NCBI GenBank assembly: GCA_937146805.1
Contig: CAKZRR010000021.1
Location: forward strand, 1-64,000
Direction: 5' to 3'
Length of the DNA: 64,000 bases
DNA from: an uncultured Owenweeksia sp.
GTDB lineage: Bacteria; Bacteroidota; Bacteroidia; Flavobacteriales; Schleiferiaceae
Under the pieces are notes generated by a model, which had not been told where the DNA came from, ran no database searches, and saw nothing but the letters and a program-made list of their open reading frames with translations. The position numbers and the translations under genes were made by a program. This document shows, piece after piece, positions 38,256 to 46,674 of the stretch (positions are counted from its first letter, which is position 1; each line of letters starts with the position of its first letter).

Positions 38256-39437
38256 ATGAGTCTTTCGGATTTTTTAGCACCCGTAAGGGATAGTATTATC
38301 TCCTTTAATAATAAGGAGTGGCACTCACAAACGATAGCTGGGCAATTAGCCATTCACAAAGAACTGGAAGGTGTACCTGATTTAACAGATATAAAGGTTG
38401 CACTTATTGGGATTGTAGAAGACCGCGGGGCTTTAAACAATACAGGTTGCAAATCTGCTCCTGATGAAATTCGACATTATCTATACCCTCTTTATACCGG
38501 GAAATGGAAAAACAAAATAGCCGATCTCGGAAACATATACCCGGGAGAAACTTTAGATGATAGCCATGCTGCCCTAAAATCCATTTGCACTGAATTGCTT
38601 AAAAAAGGGATTACCCCCATAATTTTAGGCGGCAGCCAAGATATGACCTATGCCAACTACCGAGCTTACGACTCTATGGAGCAATCGGTAAATTTGGTGA
38701 GTATTGATGCGCGATTTAATTTAGGAGAACACAACCAAAGCCTTAACTCCTCTAATTATTTAAGTCATGTCATTCTCAAAAAACCCCATTTACTTTATAA
38801 TTTCAGCCAAATCGGGTATCAAACTTATTTTACAAATCAGCACGAAATTGAATTAATGGACAGAATGTACTTTGATGTACATCGATTAGGTCATTTCCGC
38901 AACAATATTCAAGAAACGGAACCTATTCTTAGAGATGCCGATTTAGTAAGCTTCAACCTTTCTGCTATTCGACACCCCGATGCACCGGGGAATGCGAACT
39001 CATCTCCCAATGGATTTACTGGCGAAGAGGCTTGTGCCTTAAGCCGCTATGCCGGTATCAGTGATAAAGTAAGCTCCTTTGGTATTTATGAATGTAACCC
39101 CTCTAAAGACTTTAATGGACAAACCGCTCACCTAGTGGCACAAATGGTTTGGTACTTTATTGAAGGCTTTAATGCGCGCAAAGGAGATTACCCAATTGCC
39201 AGTAAAAAGGATTATAAGCGATTCACCGTTTTAATGGAAGAAGGCGATCATGAACTAATTTTTTATAAAAGTCACCTAAGCGATAGATGGTGGATAGAAG
39301 TCCCCATTACAGAGATTGGAACTTTTGCTAAAAGAACGAGACACAAGTTAATACCTTGTTCAATAAGCGATTACAAAAAAGCTTGCCAAAATGAAACTCC
39401 CACACGTTGGTGGAGTGCCATGAAAAAAAACATGTAG
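38256..39437 (+). CDS. Arginase/formimidoylglutamase-fold protein lacking most metal ligands
   Basis: The 393-residue protein follows the ureohydrolase fold (GIVEDRGALNNTGCKSAPDEIRHYL; IILGGSQDMTYANYRAY; LVSIDARFNLGEHNQ; DADLVSFNLSAIRHPDAPG). The positions that bind the two Mn ions in arginase are mostly changed: the GGDHS site reads GGSQD, DAHxD reads DARFN, and SxDxD reads SFNLS. By my alignment only one of six ligands, Asp151, remains. A canonical hydrolase activity is therefore doubtful. It lies between topA and the type IX secretion operon. Related Bacteroidota genes are often annotated formimidoylglutamase. The C-terminal 70 residues extend beyond the usual fold. Confidence 0.8.
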   Translation: MSLSDFLAPVRDSIISFNNKEWHSQTIAGQLAIHKELEGVPDLTDIKVALIGIVEDRGALNNTGCKSAPDEIRHYLYPLYTGKWKNKIADLGNIYPGETLDDSHAALKSICTELLKKGITPIILGGSQDMTYANYRAYDSMEQSVNLVSIDARFNLGEHNQSLNSSNYLSHVILKKPHLLYNFSQIGYQTYFTNQHEIELMDRMYFDVHRLGHFRNNIQETEPILRDADLVSFNLSAIRHPDAPGNANSSPNGFTGEEACALSRYAGISDKVSSFGIYECNPSKDFNGQTAHLVAQMVWYFIEGFNARKGDYPIASKKDYKRFTVLMEEGDHELIFYKSHLSDRWWIEVPITEIGTFAKRTRHKLIPCSISDYKKACQNETPTRWWSAMKKNM

Positions 39438-39514
39438 CAGTTTTCCATTTCGATTAAATGCTGATATTTTTCGGCAAAATTTTAAATAACTTAACATTTA
39501 TTTGTTCAAAATTT

Positions 39515-39522
39515 TATCTTTG
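39515..39522 (+). promoter_or_regulatory. -7 promoter element of the porP-gldKLMN unit
   Basis: TATCTTTG matches TAnnTTTG and lies 48 bases before the porP-like start, in an A/T-rich gap. Confidence 0.6.
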
Positions 39523-39569
39523 GTGGTTCCAAAGCACACATTTAAAAGTAAAAAATAGACTCTCTTTAT

Positions 39570-40520
39570 ATGAAGAAAATCTACGTGGCATTTTTCAGTA
39601 TTCTAACCTATGCTGGTTTTGCGCAACAAGACATACAGTTTACGCAGTATATGTTCAATAAAATATACTATAACCCCGGAGTAACCGGTAGTGGTAGTGC
39701 CATTTGCGTAAATGCATTTCACCGTAGCCAATGGGTAGGCTTTGAAGGAGCTCCCACCAGTCAATCGGTAAATATTAATGCACCCATCAATAAGCTGCAC
39801 GGTGGCTTGGCCTTACGAATTGCGAACGATCAAATTGGTTTTTTCCAAAACATAAATTTCGGACTTAACTATGGTTATCAGTTTAAGAATATAATGGGTG
39901 GAACTTTAGGCTTAGGTATTGGAGTAGATGTTTATAACTCTGCAATTAAAGATGCTATTTGGATTACTCCTTCATCTCTTGGCGGAGGCACGGATACTGG
40001 TATTCCTCAGGATAAAAAATCAGGAACTTCGGTAGATGTTTCCTTTGGAGCCTATTTTGAAAATAGCGACTGGTGGGCTGGAATATCTAGCACGCATTTA
40101 GCGGAAACGAGTAGCAGTATTCAATCAGCAGCAGGCGGAGATGCTAATTATGCGGGAAAAAGACACCTCTATGCAATGGGAGGGTATAATTACGACCTTA
40201 CAGCCTCTAACATTACCCTGCAACCAAGTCTTTTAATCAAGTCAGACCTCGTTAGCTCACCAGTAGTTGACGTTAACATAATGGCACTCTACAATAAAAA
40301 ACTTTGGGCAGGCGTTACATACAGGCTTACTGAAGCTGTAGGTATTAACGTAGGGTATCAAATTATGAAATCTTTAAAAGCTGGATATGCATATGACGTT
40401 CCTTTAACAGAAGTATCACAACAAGGTGGAGGAAGTCATGAGATATTTTTGAACTATTGTTTCAAAATAGAAATACCAGTTAAACCACATGGTTACCACA
40501 AAACCATAAGATTTTTGTAA
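39570..40520 (+). CDS. PorP/SprF-family type IX secretion outer-membrane protein
   Basis: A 316-residue protein with a signal peptide (YVAFFSILTYAGFAQ) followed by the family start QQDIQFTQYMFNKIYYNPGVTGS and the motif FHRSQWVGFEGAPTSQSVNINAPI. The rest alternates beta strands of an outer-membrane barrel and ends in an aromatic-rich strand. PorP/SprF proteins help anchor or secrete T9SS cargo, often with a partner carrying a type B C-terminal signal. Several paralogues usually exist per genome, so the exact partner is open. It precedes gldK by 63 bases in what looks like the same unit. Confidence 0.9.
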   Translation: MKKIYVAFFSILTYAGFAQQDIQFTQYMFNKIYYNPGVTGSGSAICVNAFHRSQWVGFEGAPTSQSVNINAPINKLHGGLALRIANDQIGFFQNINFGLNYGYQFKNIMGGTLGLGIGVDVYNSAIKDAIWITPSSLGGGTDTGIPQDKKSGTSVDVSFGAYFENSDWWAGISSTHLAETSSSIQSAAGGDANYAGKRHLYAMGGYNYDLTASNITLQPSLLIKSDLVSSPVVDVNIMALYNKKLWAGVTYRLTEAVGINVGYQIMKSLKAGYAYDVPLTEVSQQGGGSHEIFLNYCFKIEIPVKPHGYHKTIRFL

Positions 40521-40583
40521 TATAGCAGCCTTGTTTTATTTGAAACTATTTGAAAATCAACCTCAAAATTAACACTCGAGAAC

Positions 40584-42005
40584 ATGAAAAAACTCATTAT
40601 CATGATGTTCGGTGCTTCTATTTTAGCAGCATCGTGCAGTAGCAATGACCAAGGAGAGTTGGTCGGTGTTCAGGATCGAACGACTTGGTACCCCTCAGAG
40701 CCTTATGGAATGGTAAATATTCCACAAGGATCTTTTAATATGGGAAACTCAGATCAAGACGTTCCGAACAGTCTTACAACACCCACAAAAACCGTATCGG
40801 TAGGTTCTTTTTGGATCGATCAAACGGAAATTACTAATAACGAGTACCGCCAATTTGTAAATTGGGTACGTGACTCTATTCTTCGTTACCGTTTAGGTGA
40901 AGATGGACTAGTGGAAGGTTATGAGTTAATTGACGCATCTGAAATGGATGACCCAAGCTTCTTTGATGAATACAAGCAGCTTAACTATCCTGACTCACTG
41001 CAAAGCAGAATTGACTGGGAGCCCTACTTAGAGTGGAACACAGATCGCTATCCTAGCCAAGAGTATACCGATATCATGCAAAGCATGTATTTACCACCCG
41101 AAGAAATGTTCTTAGGAAGACGTATGGTAGATTCACGTCAGCTTGTGTACACCTATTATATCCTTAATAAGCAAAAAGCTTCGCGTAAATCAAACCGTGT
41201 AAACTACGATTATAAGGATGCTGATGATGATGGCGAGTTTTTCTCGTACCGTGATTACATCAAGGATAATAAAGAGAAATCACATCGTGCTTCTTTCTTC
41301 GAAAGTGGATCAATTCACGTTTACCCAGATACCCTTGCCTGGGTGCATGATTTCACATACAGTTATAATGATCCAATGCACGATAAATACTTTTGGCACC
41401 CGGCTTATGACGAGTATCCAGTAGTAGGTGTAAATTGGAACCAAGCTGTTGCTTTCTGTAACTGGAGAACGAAATACCGTAATGATTATCTAAAAAGTGA
41501 TGGGCAGGCTCCGGAGCAAGAATTTAGACTTCCTACAGAAGCCGAATGGGAATACTCATCAAGAGGTGGCCAAAACGGAACTACTTACCCTTGGGGTGGA
41601 CCATACACACTTAATAGCGCTGGTTGTTACTTAGGTAACTTTAAGCCTAGACGTGGTAATTTAAGTGCCGATGGCGGAATGTACACTGTAGCTGCCACAG
41701 CTTATGCACCAAATGGCTATAACTTATACAACATGGCGGGTAATGTATCCGAGTGGACGAATACTGCCTATGAAGCTGCTTCGTATTATTACATTAGCGA
41801 CATCAGTCCGAATTTTGAGTACAACTCATTAGATGGTGATGAAGAAACCCTTAAGCGTAAGGTTGTAAGAGGTGGTAGCTGGAAAGATGTTGCCTACTAT
41901 CTTCAAAACAGTACTCGTGATTATGAATACCAAGATACTGCCAAATGTTATGTTGGCTTTAGAACGGTACAAAGTTTCATGGGACGAGACTTAAAAGACT
42001 TTTAA
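40584..42005 (+). CDS. gldK: Gliding motility / type IX secretion lipoprotein GldK
   Basis: A 473-residue lipoprotein (signal LIIMMFGASILAASC, Cys at 18) with an FGE-sulfatase-like fold: MVNIPQGSFNMGNSDQD, SVGSFWIDQTEITNNEYRQFVNWVRDS, YPVVGVNWNQAVAFCNWR, FRLPTEAEWEYSSRGG, NGYNLYNMAGNVSEW and KVVRGGSWKD. GldK (PorK in Porphyromonas) forms a periplasmic ring under the outer membrane with GldN. It could be confused with GldJ, which has the same fold, but the gldL-gldM-gldN genes directly after it identify it as GldK. Confidence 0.93.
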   Translation: MKKLIIMMFGASILAASCSSNDQGELVGVQDRTTWYPSEPYGMVNIPQGSFNMGNSDQDVPNSLTTPTKTVSVGSFWIDQTEITNNEYRQFVNWVRDSILRYRLGEDGLVEGYELIDASEMDDPSFFDEYKQLNYPDSLQSRIDWEPYLEWNTDRYPSQEYTDIMQSMYLPPEEMFLGRRMVDSRQLVYTYYILNKQKASRKSNRVNYDYKDADDDGEFFSYRDYIKDNKEKSHRASFFESGSIHVYPDTLAWVHDFTYSYNDPMHDKYFWHPAYDEYPVVGVNWNQAVAFCNWRTKYRNDYLKSDGQAPEQEFRLPTEAEWEYSSRGGQNGTTYPWGGPYTLNSAGCYLGNFKPRRGNLSADGGMYTVAATAYAPNGYNLYNMAGNVSEWTNTAYEAASYYYISDISPNFEYNSLDGDEETLKRKVVRGGSWKDVAYYLQNSTRDYEYQDTAKCYVGFRTVQSFMGRDLKDF

Positions 42006-42060
42006 TTCAATTGCAAACTCAACAAATACTCACTAACACTTAATTTTAAAACAAACAATT

Positions 42061-42729
42061 ATGGCACTAATAGATGTAAACGGAAAAGGCTTTAAAAACT
42101 TTATGGCCAAACTTTATGGATGGGGAGCAGCAGTAGTAATACTTGGTGCGATGTTTAAAATCCTTCACTACCCTGGAGCAGATATCATGCTGGTAGTTGG
42201 TCTTACAACAGAGGCCGTTATTTTCTTCTTTTCAGCTTTTGAAAAACCACATGCCGAATTAGATTGGACATTGGTGTATCCTGAGCTAGCAGGAATGGAA
42301 GATCCTGATATGGATGAATTTTCAAAAAGCAGCAACTTGTCTCCAACACAAGAGCTAGACAATATGCTTGAAGATGCTAAGATTGATGCTGAGCTTATCG
42401 AAAGCCTAGGTAGTGGTCTTAGAAACTTTGGAGATGCCGCTAGTAAATTAAATGATACGGTTGATGCCGCTTCTGCTACCAAAGAATATGGTGAGCAAAT
42501 TTCTTTAGCCTCTAAGAACATGGAATCTTTGAACGCCTTATACGCTGTACAGTTAGAAAGCTCTGCTAACCACATGGAAGCTCAAAACAATCTTATTTCT
42601 AAGCTTAGTAACACCATCAACGATTCTGAGAAATTGGGTGATGAAGTTTCTACCTTGGTAAATAACATGGGCAAATTGAATAATGTTTATGGCGGTATGT
42701 TATCAGCTATGAACCTTAAGCAAGGCTAA
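42061..42729 (+). CDS. gldL: Type IX secretion / gliding motor protein GldL
   Basis: The 222-residue protein has two inner-membrane helices near the N-terminus (about residues 17-33, LYGWGAAVVILGAMFKI, and 37-56, PGADIMLVVGLTTEAVIFFF) with the typical LHYPGA between them, then a cytoplasmic helical region with repeated heptads (EQISLASKNMESLNALYAVQLESSANHMEAQ). GldL and GldM form the proton-driven motor that powers type IX secretion and gliding. It lies 55 bases after gldK and 64 before gldM. Confidence 0.95.
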   Translation: MALIDVNGKGFKNFMAKLYGWGAAVVILGAMFKILHYPGADIMLVVGLTTEAVIFFFSAFEKPHAELDWTLVYPELAGMEDPDMDEFSKSSNLSPTQELDNMLEDAKIDAELIESLGSGLRNFGDAASKLNDTVDAASATKEYGEQISLASKNMESLNALYAVQLESSANHMEAQNNLISKLSNTINDSEKLGDEVSTLVNNMGKLNNVYGGMLSAMNLKQG

Positions 42730-42793
42730 ATAGGGTATTAGAACCCTCTCTTTATTTAATAAAACACTAACGTAACAAAAAAGCACCGAGCAA

Positions 42794-44335
42794 ATGGCCA
42801 GTGGAAAACAGACCCCAAGGCAAAAGATGATTAACATGATGTACCTCGTGTTAACTGCTCTTTTGGCTCTAAACATCTCTAAGGACATTTTAGATGCCTT
42901 AACTAAGCTAAATACTAGTCTTAGTCATACCGTAGAAACCGTAGATAAAAAGAATGCAGAAGTATATGCAGCTTTTGAACGTGCGGTGGGCGAAAACGCT
43001 GAAAAGGCGGGTCCTTGGAGGGACAAAGCAGTAGATGTACAAAAAAAATCAAATGCTTTGTTTACGCACATTGAGTCGCTAAAAAACAAGTTAATTGAGG
43101 TGAGTGGTGGCATCGATGAAGAAACAGGTCATCCAAAATCCTTGGACGCACGTGAGCCACCAGCTAACTATCTTTTGAATCAAAAAAATGCCTCTAAACT
43201 AAAGGCTGAAATTGATGCCTATCGTGACGCGATTCTGAAATATACCGAAGACCCAAGCATGATTGCTAATATCAACGATTTATTTGATACGGGTAAGCAA
43301 GTAGTAGGAGAAGATAAAATAGAAACCGACTGGGAGCATGCTAATTTTGATCATTTCCCATTGGCAGCTATTCTACCTTTCCTCACTGATATTCAGGCGA
43401 AAGTTCGTAATTCAGAATCAGATTTAATAAGCCAATTAGCTTTAAAAATTAATGCTAAGGATATTAAAGTTACAGGCGTACGCCCAGTAGTGCAAGCTAC
43501 CTCTACCTACATTACTCAAGGGTCTGAGTATGTGGCCGATGTTTATTTGGCTGCTTTTGATGACACCCAGGAACCTGAAATTTCTGTGAATGGAACCCCA
43601 TTGGATGCGGATCAAATCAAAAATGGTGTGGGTAAAGTTCGCTTTAAGGCAAACAAATTAGGCGAACAAAAATGGGCTGGTGTAATAACACTGAAGCAAA
43701 TGGGACAAGAGGACAAGACGTTCGATGTAACGGGTTCTTATACCGTTGCGCCTCCCACAGTAGTAATTTCACCAACCAAGATGAACGTACTATACCGTGG
43801 TGTTGATAATCCATTGGAAATTGGCGTACCCGGTGTTGACCCCTCTAAAATCAGAGTGAATGGCCCAGGTGTTAAACAAATTTCTGCTGGTAATTATATG
43901 GCCAACGTTACCAATGTGAAAGGTAAAACAGTAAAAATCAGTGTTTCTGTTGAGCAAACTAATGAGGAGACGGGCAAAAAAACCATGAAAAATTATGGCG
44001 ACAAAGAATTCCGTATAAAAGGGGTTCCACCAGCTCAAGGTACTATCTACAAAAAGACAACTGGTATCTTCTCAAAAGGAGCCGTTAAAAAAGCTCCAGT
44101 AGAAGCCATTTTGCGTGATTTCCCTTTTGATTTAACGCTACGTGTAGTTTCTTTTGAAATTGCCATTCCTGGTTTCCCACCCGAAACGATAAAAGGTAAC
44201 ACTCTATCAAGCGATGCCAAACTTAGGATTGATAAACTAAAACCAGGCTCACCTATTACCTTCCGTAAAATTATAGCCAAAGGGCCCAAAGGCCTTAGGG
44301 TAGATGCCAGTAACATTTCTATTGACGTTAACTAA
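42794..44335 (+). CDS. gldM: Type IX secretion / gliding motor protein GldM
   Basis: A 513-residue protein with a single N-terminal membrane helix (MINMMYLVLTALLALNISKDIL at about residues 11-32) that passes through the GldL ring, followed by a large periplasmic region of stacked domains (helical 60-220, then beta domains from about 225). The C-terminal domains (VAPPTVVISPTKMNVLYRGVDNPLEIGVPGVDP) contact the GldK-GldN ring. Length and N-terminus are typical of the family. It ends 19 bases before gldN. Confidence 0.95.
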   Translation: MASGKQTPRQKMINMMYLVLTALLALNISKDILDALTKLNTSLSHTVETVDKKNAEVYAAFERAVGENAEKAGPWRDKAVDVQKKSNALFTHIESLKNKLIEVSGGIDEETGHPKSLDAREPPANYLLNQKNASKLKAEIDAYRDAILKYTEDPSMIANINDLFDTGKQVVGEDKIETDWEHANFDHFPLAAILPFLTDIQAKVRNSESDLISQLALKINAKDIKVTGVRPVVQATSTYITQGSEYVADVYLAAFDDTQEPEISVNGTPLDADQIKNGVGKVRFKANKLGEQKWAGVITLKQMGQEDKTFDVTGSYTVAPPTVVISPTKMNVLYRGVDNPLEIGVPGVDPSKIRVNGPGVKQISAGNYMANVTNVKGKTVKISVSVEQTNEETGKKTMKNYGDKEFRIKGVPPAQGTIYKKTTGIFSKGAVKKAPVEAILRDFPFDLTLRVVSFEIAIPGFPPETIKGNTLSSDAKLRIDKLKPGSPITFRKIIAKGPKGLRVDASNISIDVN

Positions 44336-44354
44336 AAATTTACTCAAGACAGTT

Positions 44355-45188
44355 ATGAAAAAAATTGCATTTGGAATATTTATGTTGTCTGCCTTACTGA
44401 TTGGATCAGTAAGTCACGGACAATTAACCCCAGAAGATGATGGAATCATTGTGGATCAAGACAAGCACTACCATCACAATCAAGTGTTTCCTTACCCTTA
44501 CCTAAGGGAAGCAGATATGATGTGGAGTACGCGCCATTGGGAACGTATTGATCTTCGTCAAAAAGTAAATCATCACTTATATTACCCAGTACAGCCTATT
44601 CCAGATAGAAAAAGTTTGTACGATGTATTAGTGGATGGTATATTAACAGAGGGTACTATTGTAGAAGTTTTTGGAGACTACCGCTTTGAGATTCCTTTGA
44701 CACCGGAACAGGTTCAGGGATATACAGCTTCTATTGATACTACCTTTGATCCAGACGACAGAAGTATTATACTTCTAATTGATACCATTAAGGTAACTGC
44801 CAAGGATGTTATTTCTTATGAAGTAAAATCGGATTGGTTTTTTGACAAGCAACGTGGTGAAATGAAAAACCGTATTATCGGTCTTTCTCCTCGTGTAAAA
44901 CACCCCAAAACGGGTGATGAGTATAACTTATTTTGGGTTTGGTTCCCAGATGCTCGTTATGCTTTAGCCACACACGTTGCTTTCAATAATCAAAATAATT
45001 CCTCAAGGTTAACCTTTGACCAAGTATTTCACTTGCGTCAGTTTAACTCTACTATTTATAAAGAGGACAACGTATATGATCGCCAAATTTCTGAATACAA
45101 ACAGAATGCTCCTTTAGAGCAATTACTTGAAGCAGAACAAATCAAGGAAGGCTTACGCAACTTTGAGCACGATCTTTGGGAATACTAG
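44355..45188 (+). CDS. gldN: Type IX secretion / gliding protein GldN
   Basis: GldN (PorN) is the periplasmic partner of GldK. The 277-residue product from the ATG at 44355 has a signal peptide (IAFGIFMLSALLIGSVSHG) and the family segments READMMWSTRHWERIDLRQKVNHHLYYP, RKSLYDVLVDGIL, EVKSDWFFDKQRGEMKNRIIGLSP and FWVWFPDARYALA. A longer frame from 44304 overlaps gldM and hides the signal peptide, so I reject it. A strong hairpin follows at 45207, closing the gldKLMN unit. Confidence 0.95.
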   Translation: MKKIAFGIFMLSALLIGSVSHGQLTPEDDGIIVDQDKHYHHNQVFPYPYLREADMMWSTRHWERIDLRQKVNHHLYYPVQPIPDRKSLYDVLVDGILTEGTIVEVFGDYRFEIPLTPEQVQGYTASIDTTFDPDDRSIILLIDTIKVTAKDVISYEVKSDWFFDKQRGEMKNRIIGLSPRVKHPKTGDEYNLFWVWFPDARYALATHVAFNNQNNSSRLTFDQVFHLRQFNSTIYKEDNVYDRQISEYKQNAPLEQLLEAEQIKEGLRNFEHDLWEY

Positions 45189-45206
45189 TACATTCCCACT
45201 AAAACT

Positions 45207-45239
45207 AAAACCCTCCTTAGCAATTTGGAGGGTTTTTTT
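45207..45239 (+). terminator. Terminator of the gldKLMN unit
   Basis: AAAACCCTCC and GGAGGGTTTT arms flank a ten-base loop and are followed by a T run; it ends 13 bases before the next start codon. Confidence 0.85.
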
Positions 45240-45251
45240 ATTTTCATACCC

Positions 45252-46262
45252 ATGTCAAAAATTCTCATAATCGGTAGAGGTCTAGCTGGAGCCACCTTAT
45301 CGCTCCAAATGCTCAACCAAAACATTGAGCATCATATTATTGATGACCCCAATGCCTCGGCCTCTTCAAAGATAGCGGCCGGCCTTATTAACCCAATTGT
45401 GCTCAAGCGACTTAAATTGGTCCACGAAGCCGAACTATTTCTATCCAGCGCCATTAAATTCTACGAAAATAATAGCAGCCTACACCAGTATCTAGGCACA
45501 CTTCCTCTTAAACATGTTATGGCCAGCACTGGTGAACAGAATGACTGGGAAGTAAAAAGAGGCCTTCTCCCTTATAGCCATATTTTAGGTGAACAAGCAG
45601 TTAATACCTTAGCTCACCTCACTGCTCCCTTAGGACTAGGCGTGCTACCCAAAATCCACCGTTTAAACACAGAGGCATACCTAGATTATCACAAAGCAAT
45701 TTACACCGTCTCTGAACCCATTTTAAACCAAAATATTCGTCACGATACACTTACCACACTCAAAACACAATACTCCAAAATTATTATTTGCAACGGGCAC
45801 TTAGCATCATCACTCTATCCTCAATTCCAGTCCATGCTAAGTCCCACCAGAGGAGAGCTTTTGACTATACACACAAAAGATTTACCCGAAGACACAATCT
45901 ACCATGCTTCGATTTTTATTCTGCCTTTAGGTAATCAGCTATTTAAAATAGGCGCTACCTACCATTGGGATCACCTTAACGACAGACCAACCGATGATGC
46001 TAAAAACCAGCTAATTAAAAAACTAGAGAAAATATTCACAGGCAGCTACAAAATAACAAATCACCAGGCCGGTGTAAGACCCACGGTAAAAGATAGAAAG
46101 CCCATACTAGGCAAAATTGAACAGGGCGTTTATTCCTTTAATGGACTTGGCTCACGCGGAGCCTTGATGGCTCCTCTCCTAGCTGAGCAACTATTGCAGT
46201 TTATCCTAAATAACAACCCCCTAAATCCCCTTTACGATATTAAACGTTTTACTAACGATTAG
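45252..46262 (+). CDS. FAD-dependent oxidoreductase (DAO family)
   Basis: The product from ATG 45252 (336 residues) begins with a dinucleotide-binding fold, KILIIGRGLAGATLSLQML, then AAGLINPIVLKR and a substrate-domain, and near the C-terminus GVRPTVKDRKPILGKIEQGVYSFNGLGSRGALMAPLLAEQLL, a pattern of D-amino-acid-oxidase-like enzymes such as glycine oxidase or MnmC-type oxidases. The substrate is unknown. An earlier in-frame start at 45225 falls within the terminator hairpin, so I reject it. Its 3' end overlaps the convergent DUF983 gene by 11 bases. Confidence 0.85.
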   Translation: MSKILIIGRGLAGATLSLQMLNQNIEHHIIDDPNASASSKIAAGLINPIVLKRLKLVHEAELFLSSAIKFYENNSSLHQYLGTLPLKHVMASTGEQNDWEVKRGLLPYSHILGEQAVNTLAHLTAPLGLGVLPKIHRLNTEAYLDYHKAIYTVSEPILNQNIRHDTLTTLKTQYSKIIICNGHLASSLYPQFQSMLSPTRGELLTIHTKDLPEDTIYHASIFILPLGNQLFKIGATYHWDHLNDRPTDDAKNQLIKKLEKIFTGSYKITNHQAGVRPTVKDRKPILGKIEQGVYSFNGLGSRGALMAPLLAEQLLQFILNNNPLNPLYDIKRFTND

Positions 46263-46647
46263 GCCCCCGTTTATCTGGATTGTACTTTATGAAAAAATTC
46301 ATCCAAGTAACCCTTGAAATACGAAATACAAAAGGTGAGGCAATTATCAATACAATGGCCAAGACCATCATTATTTCAGCCAAGCTAGGTTCAAAAAAAT
46401 AAGTATGTACTAAATAGGTAGCCACAAAAATAGCAATGGTTAAACCGTAACTCACATACATAGAACCATAAAAAAAACCCGGTTCAAAAACGAATTTCAA
46501 ACCACAGTTACTGCAATAGGTATGTGTTTTAAAAAGTGTGGAGAGGATATACGGGTTTTTTTGAGGGAAAATATCCCCTTCCGCGCAACGCGGACACTTT
46601 GAACTAAAAATACTGTACAGTTTTGAACCTTTTGGGAGCAATTTCAT
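46252..46647 (-). CDS. DUF983 membrane protein
   Basis: A 131-residue protein with two zinc-finger-like cysteine pairs near the N-terminus (SSKCPRCAEGDIFP and THTYCSNCGLKF), the conserved EPGFFYGSMYVSYGL, and two hydrophobic segments (about residues 59-80 and 90-108). This is the DUF983 family, found in many bacteria, function unknown. It is divergent from the ABC-F gene, with back-to-back promoter elements between them, and converges on the FAD oxidoreductase. Confidence 0.88.
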   Translation of the reverse strand: MKLLPKGSKLYSIFSSKCPRCAEGDIFPQKNPYILSTLFKTHTYCSNCGLKFVFEPGFFYGSMYVSYGLTIAIFVATYLVHTYFFEPSLAEIMMVLAIVLIIASPFVFRISRVTWMNFFIKYNPDKRGPNR

Positions 46648-46658
46648 AGCAATGGATT

Positions 46659-46666
46659 TACATTTG
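46659..46666 (+). promoter_or_regulatory. -7 promoter element of the ABC-F gene
   Basis: TACATTTG matches TAnnTTTG and ends seven bases before the ABC-F ATG, predicting a transcript with almost no leader. Confidence 0.55.
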
Positions 46667-46674
46667 CAAAATTA
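46667..46674 (-). promoter_or_regulatory. -7 promoter element of the DUF983 gene
   Basis: TAATTTTG on the minus strand matches TAnnTTTG. It directly abuts the plus-strand element of the ABC-F gene and reaches the first base of its start codon. Confidence 0.5.
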
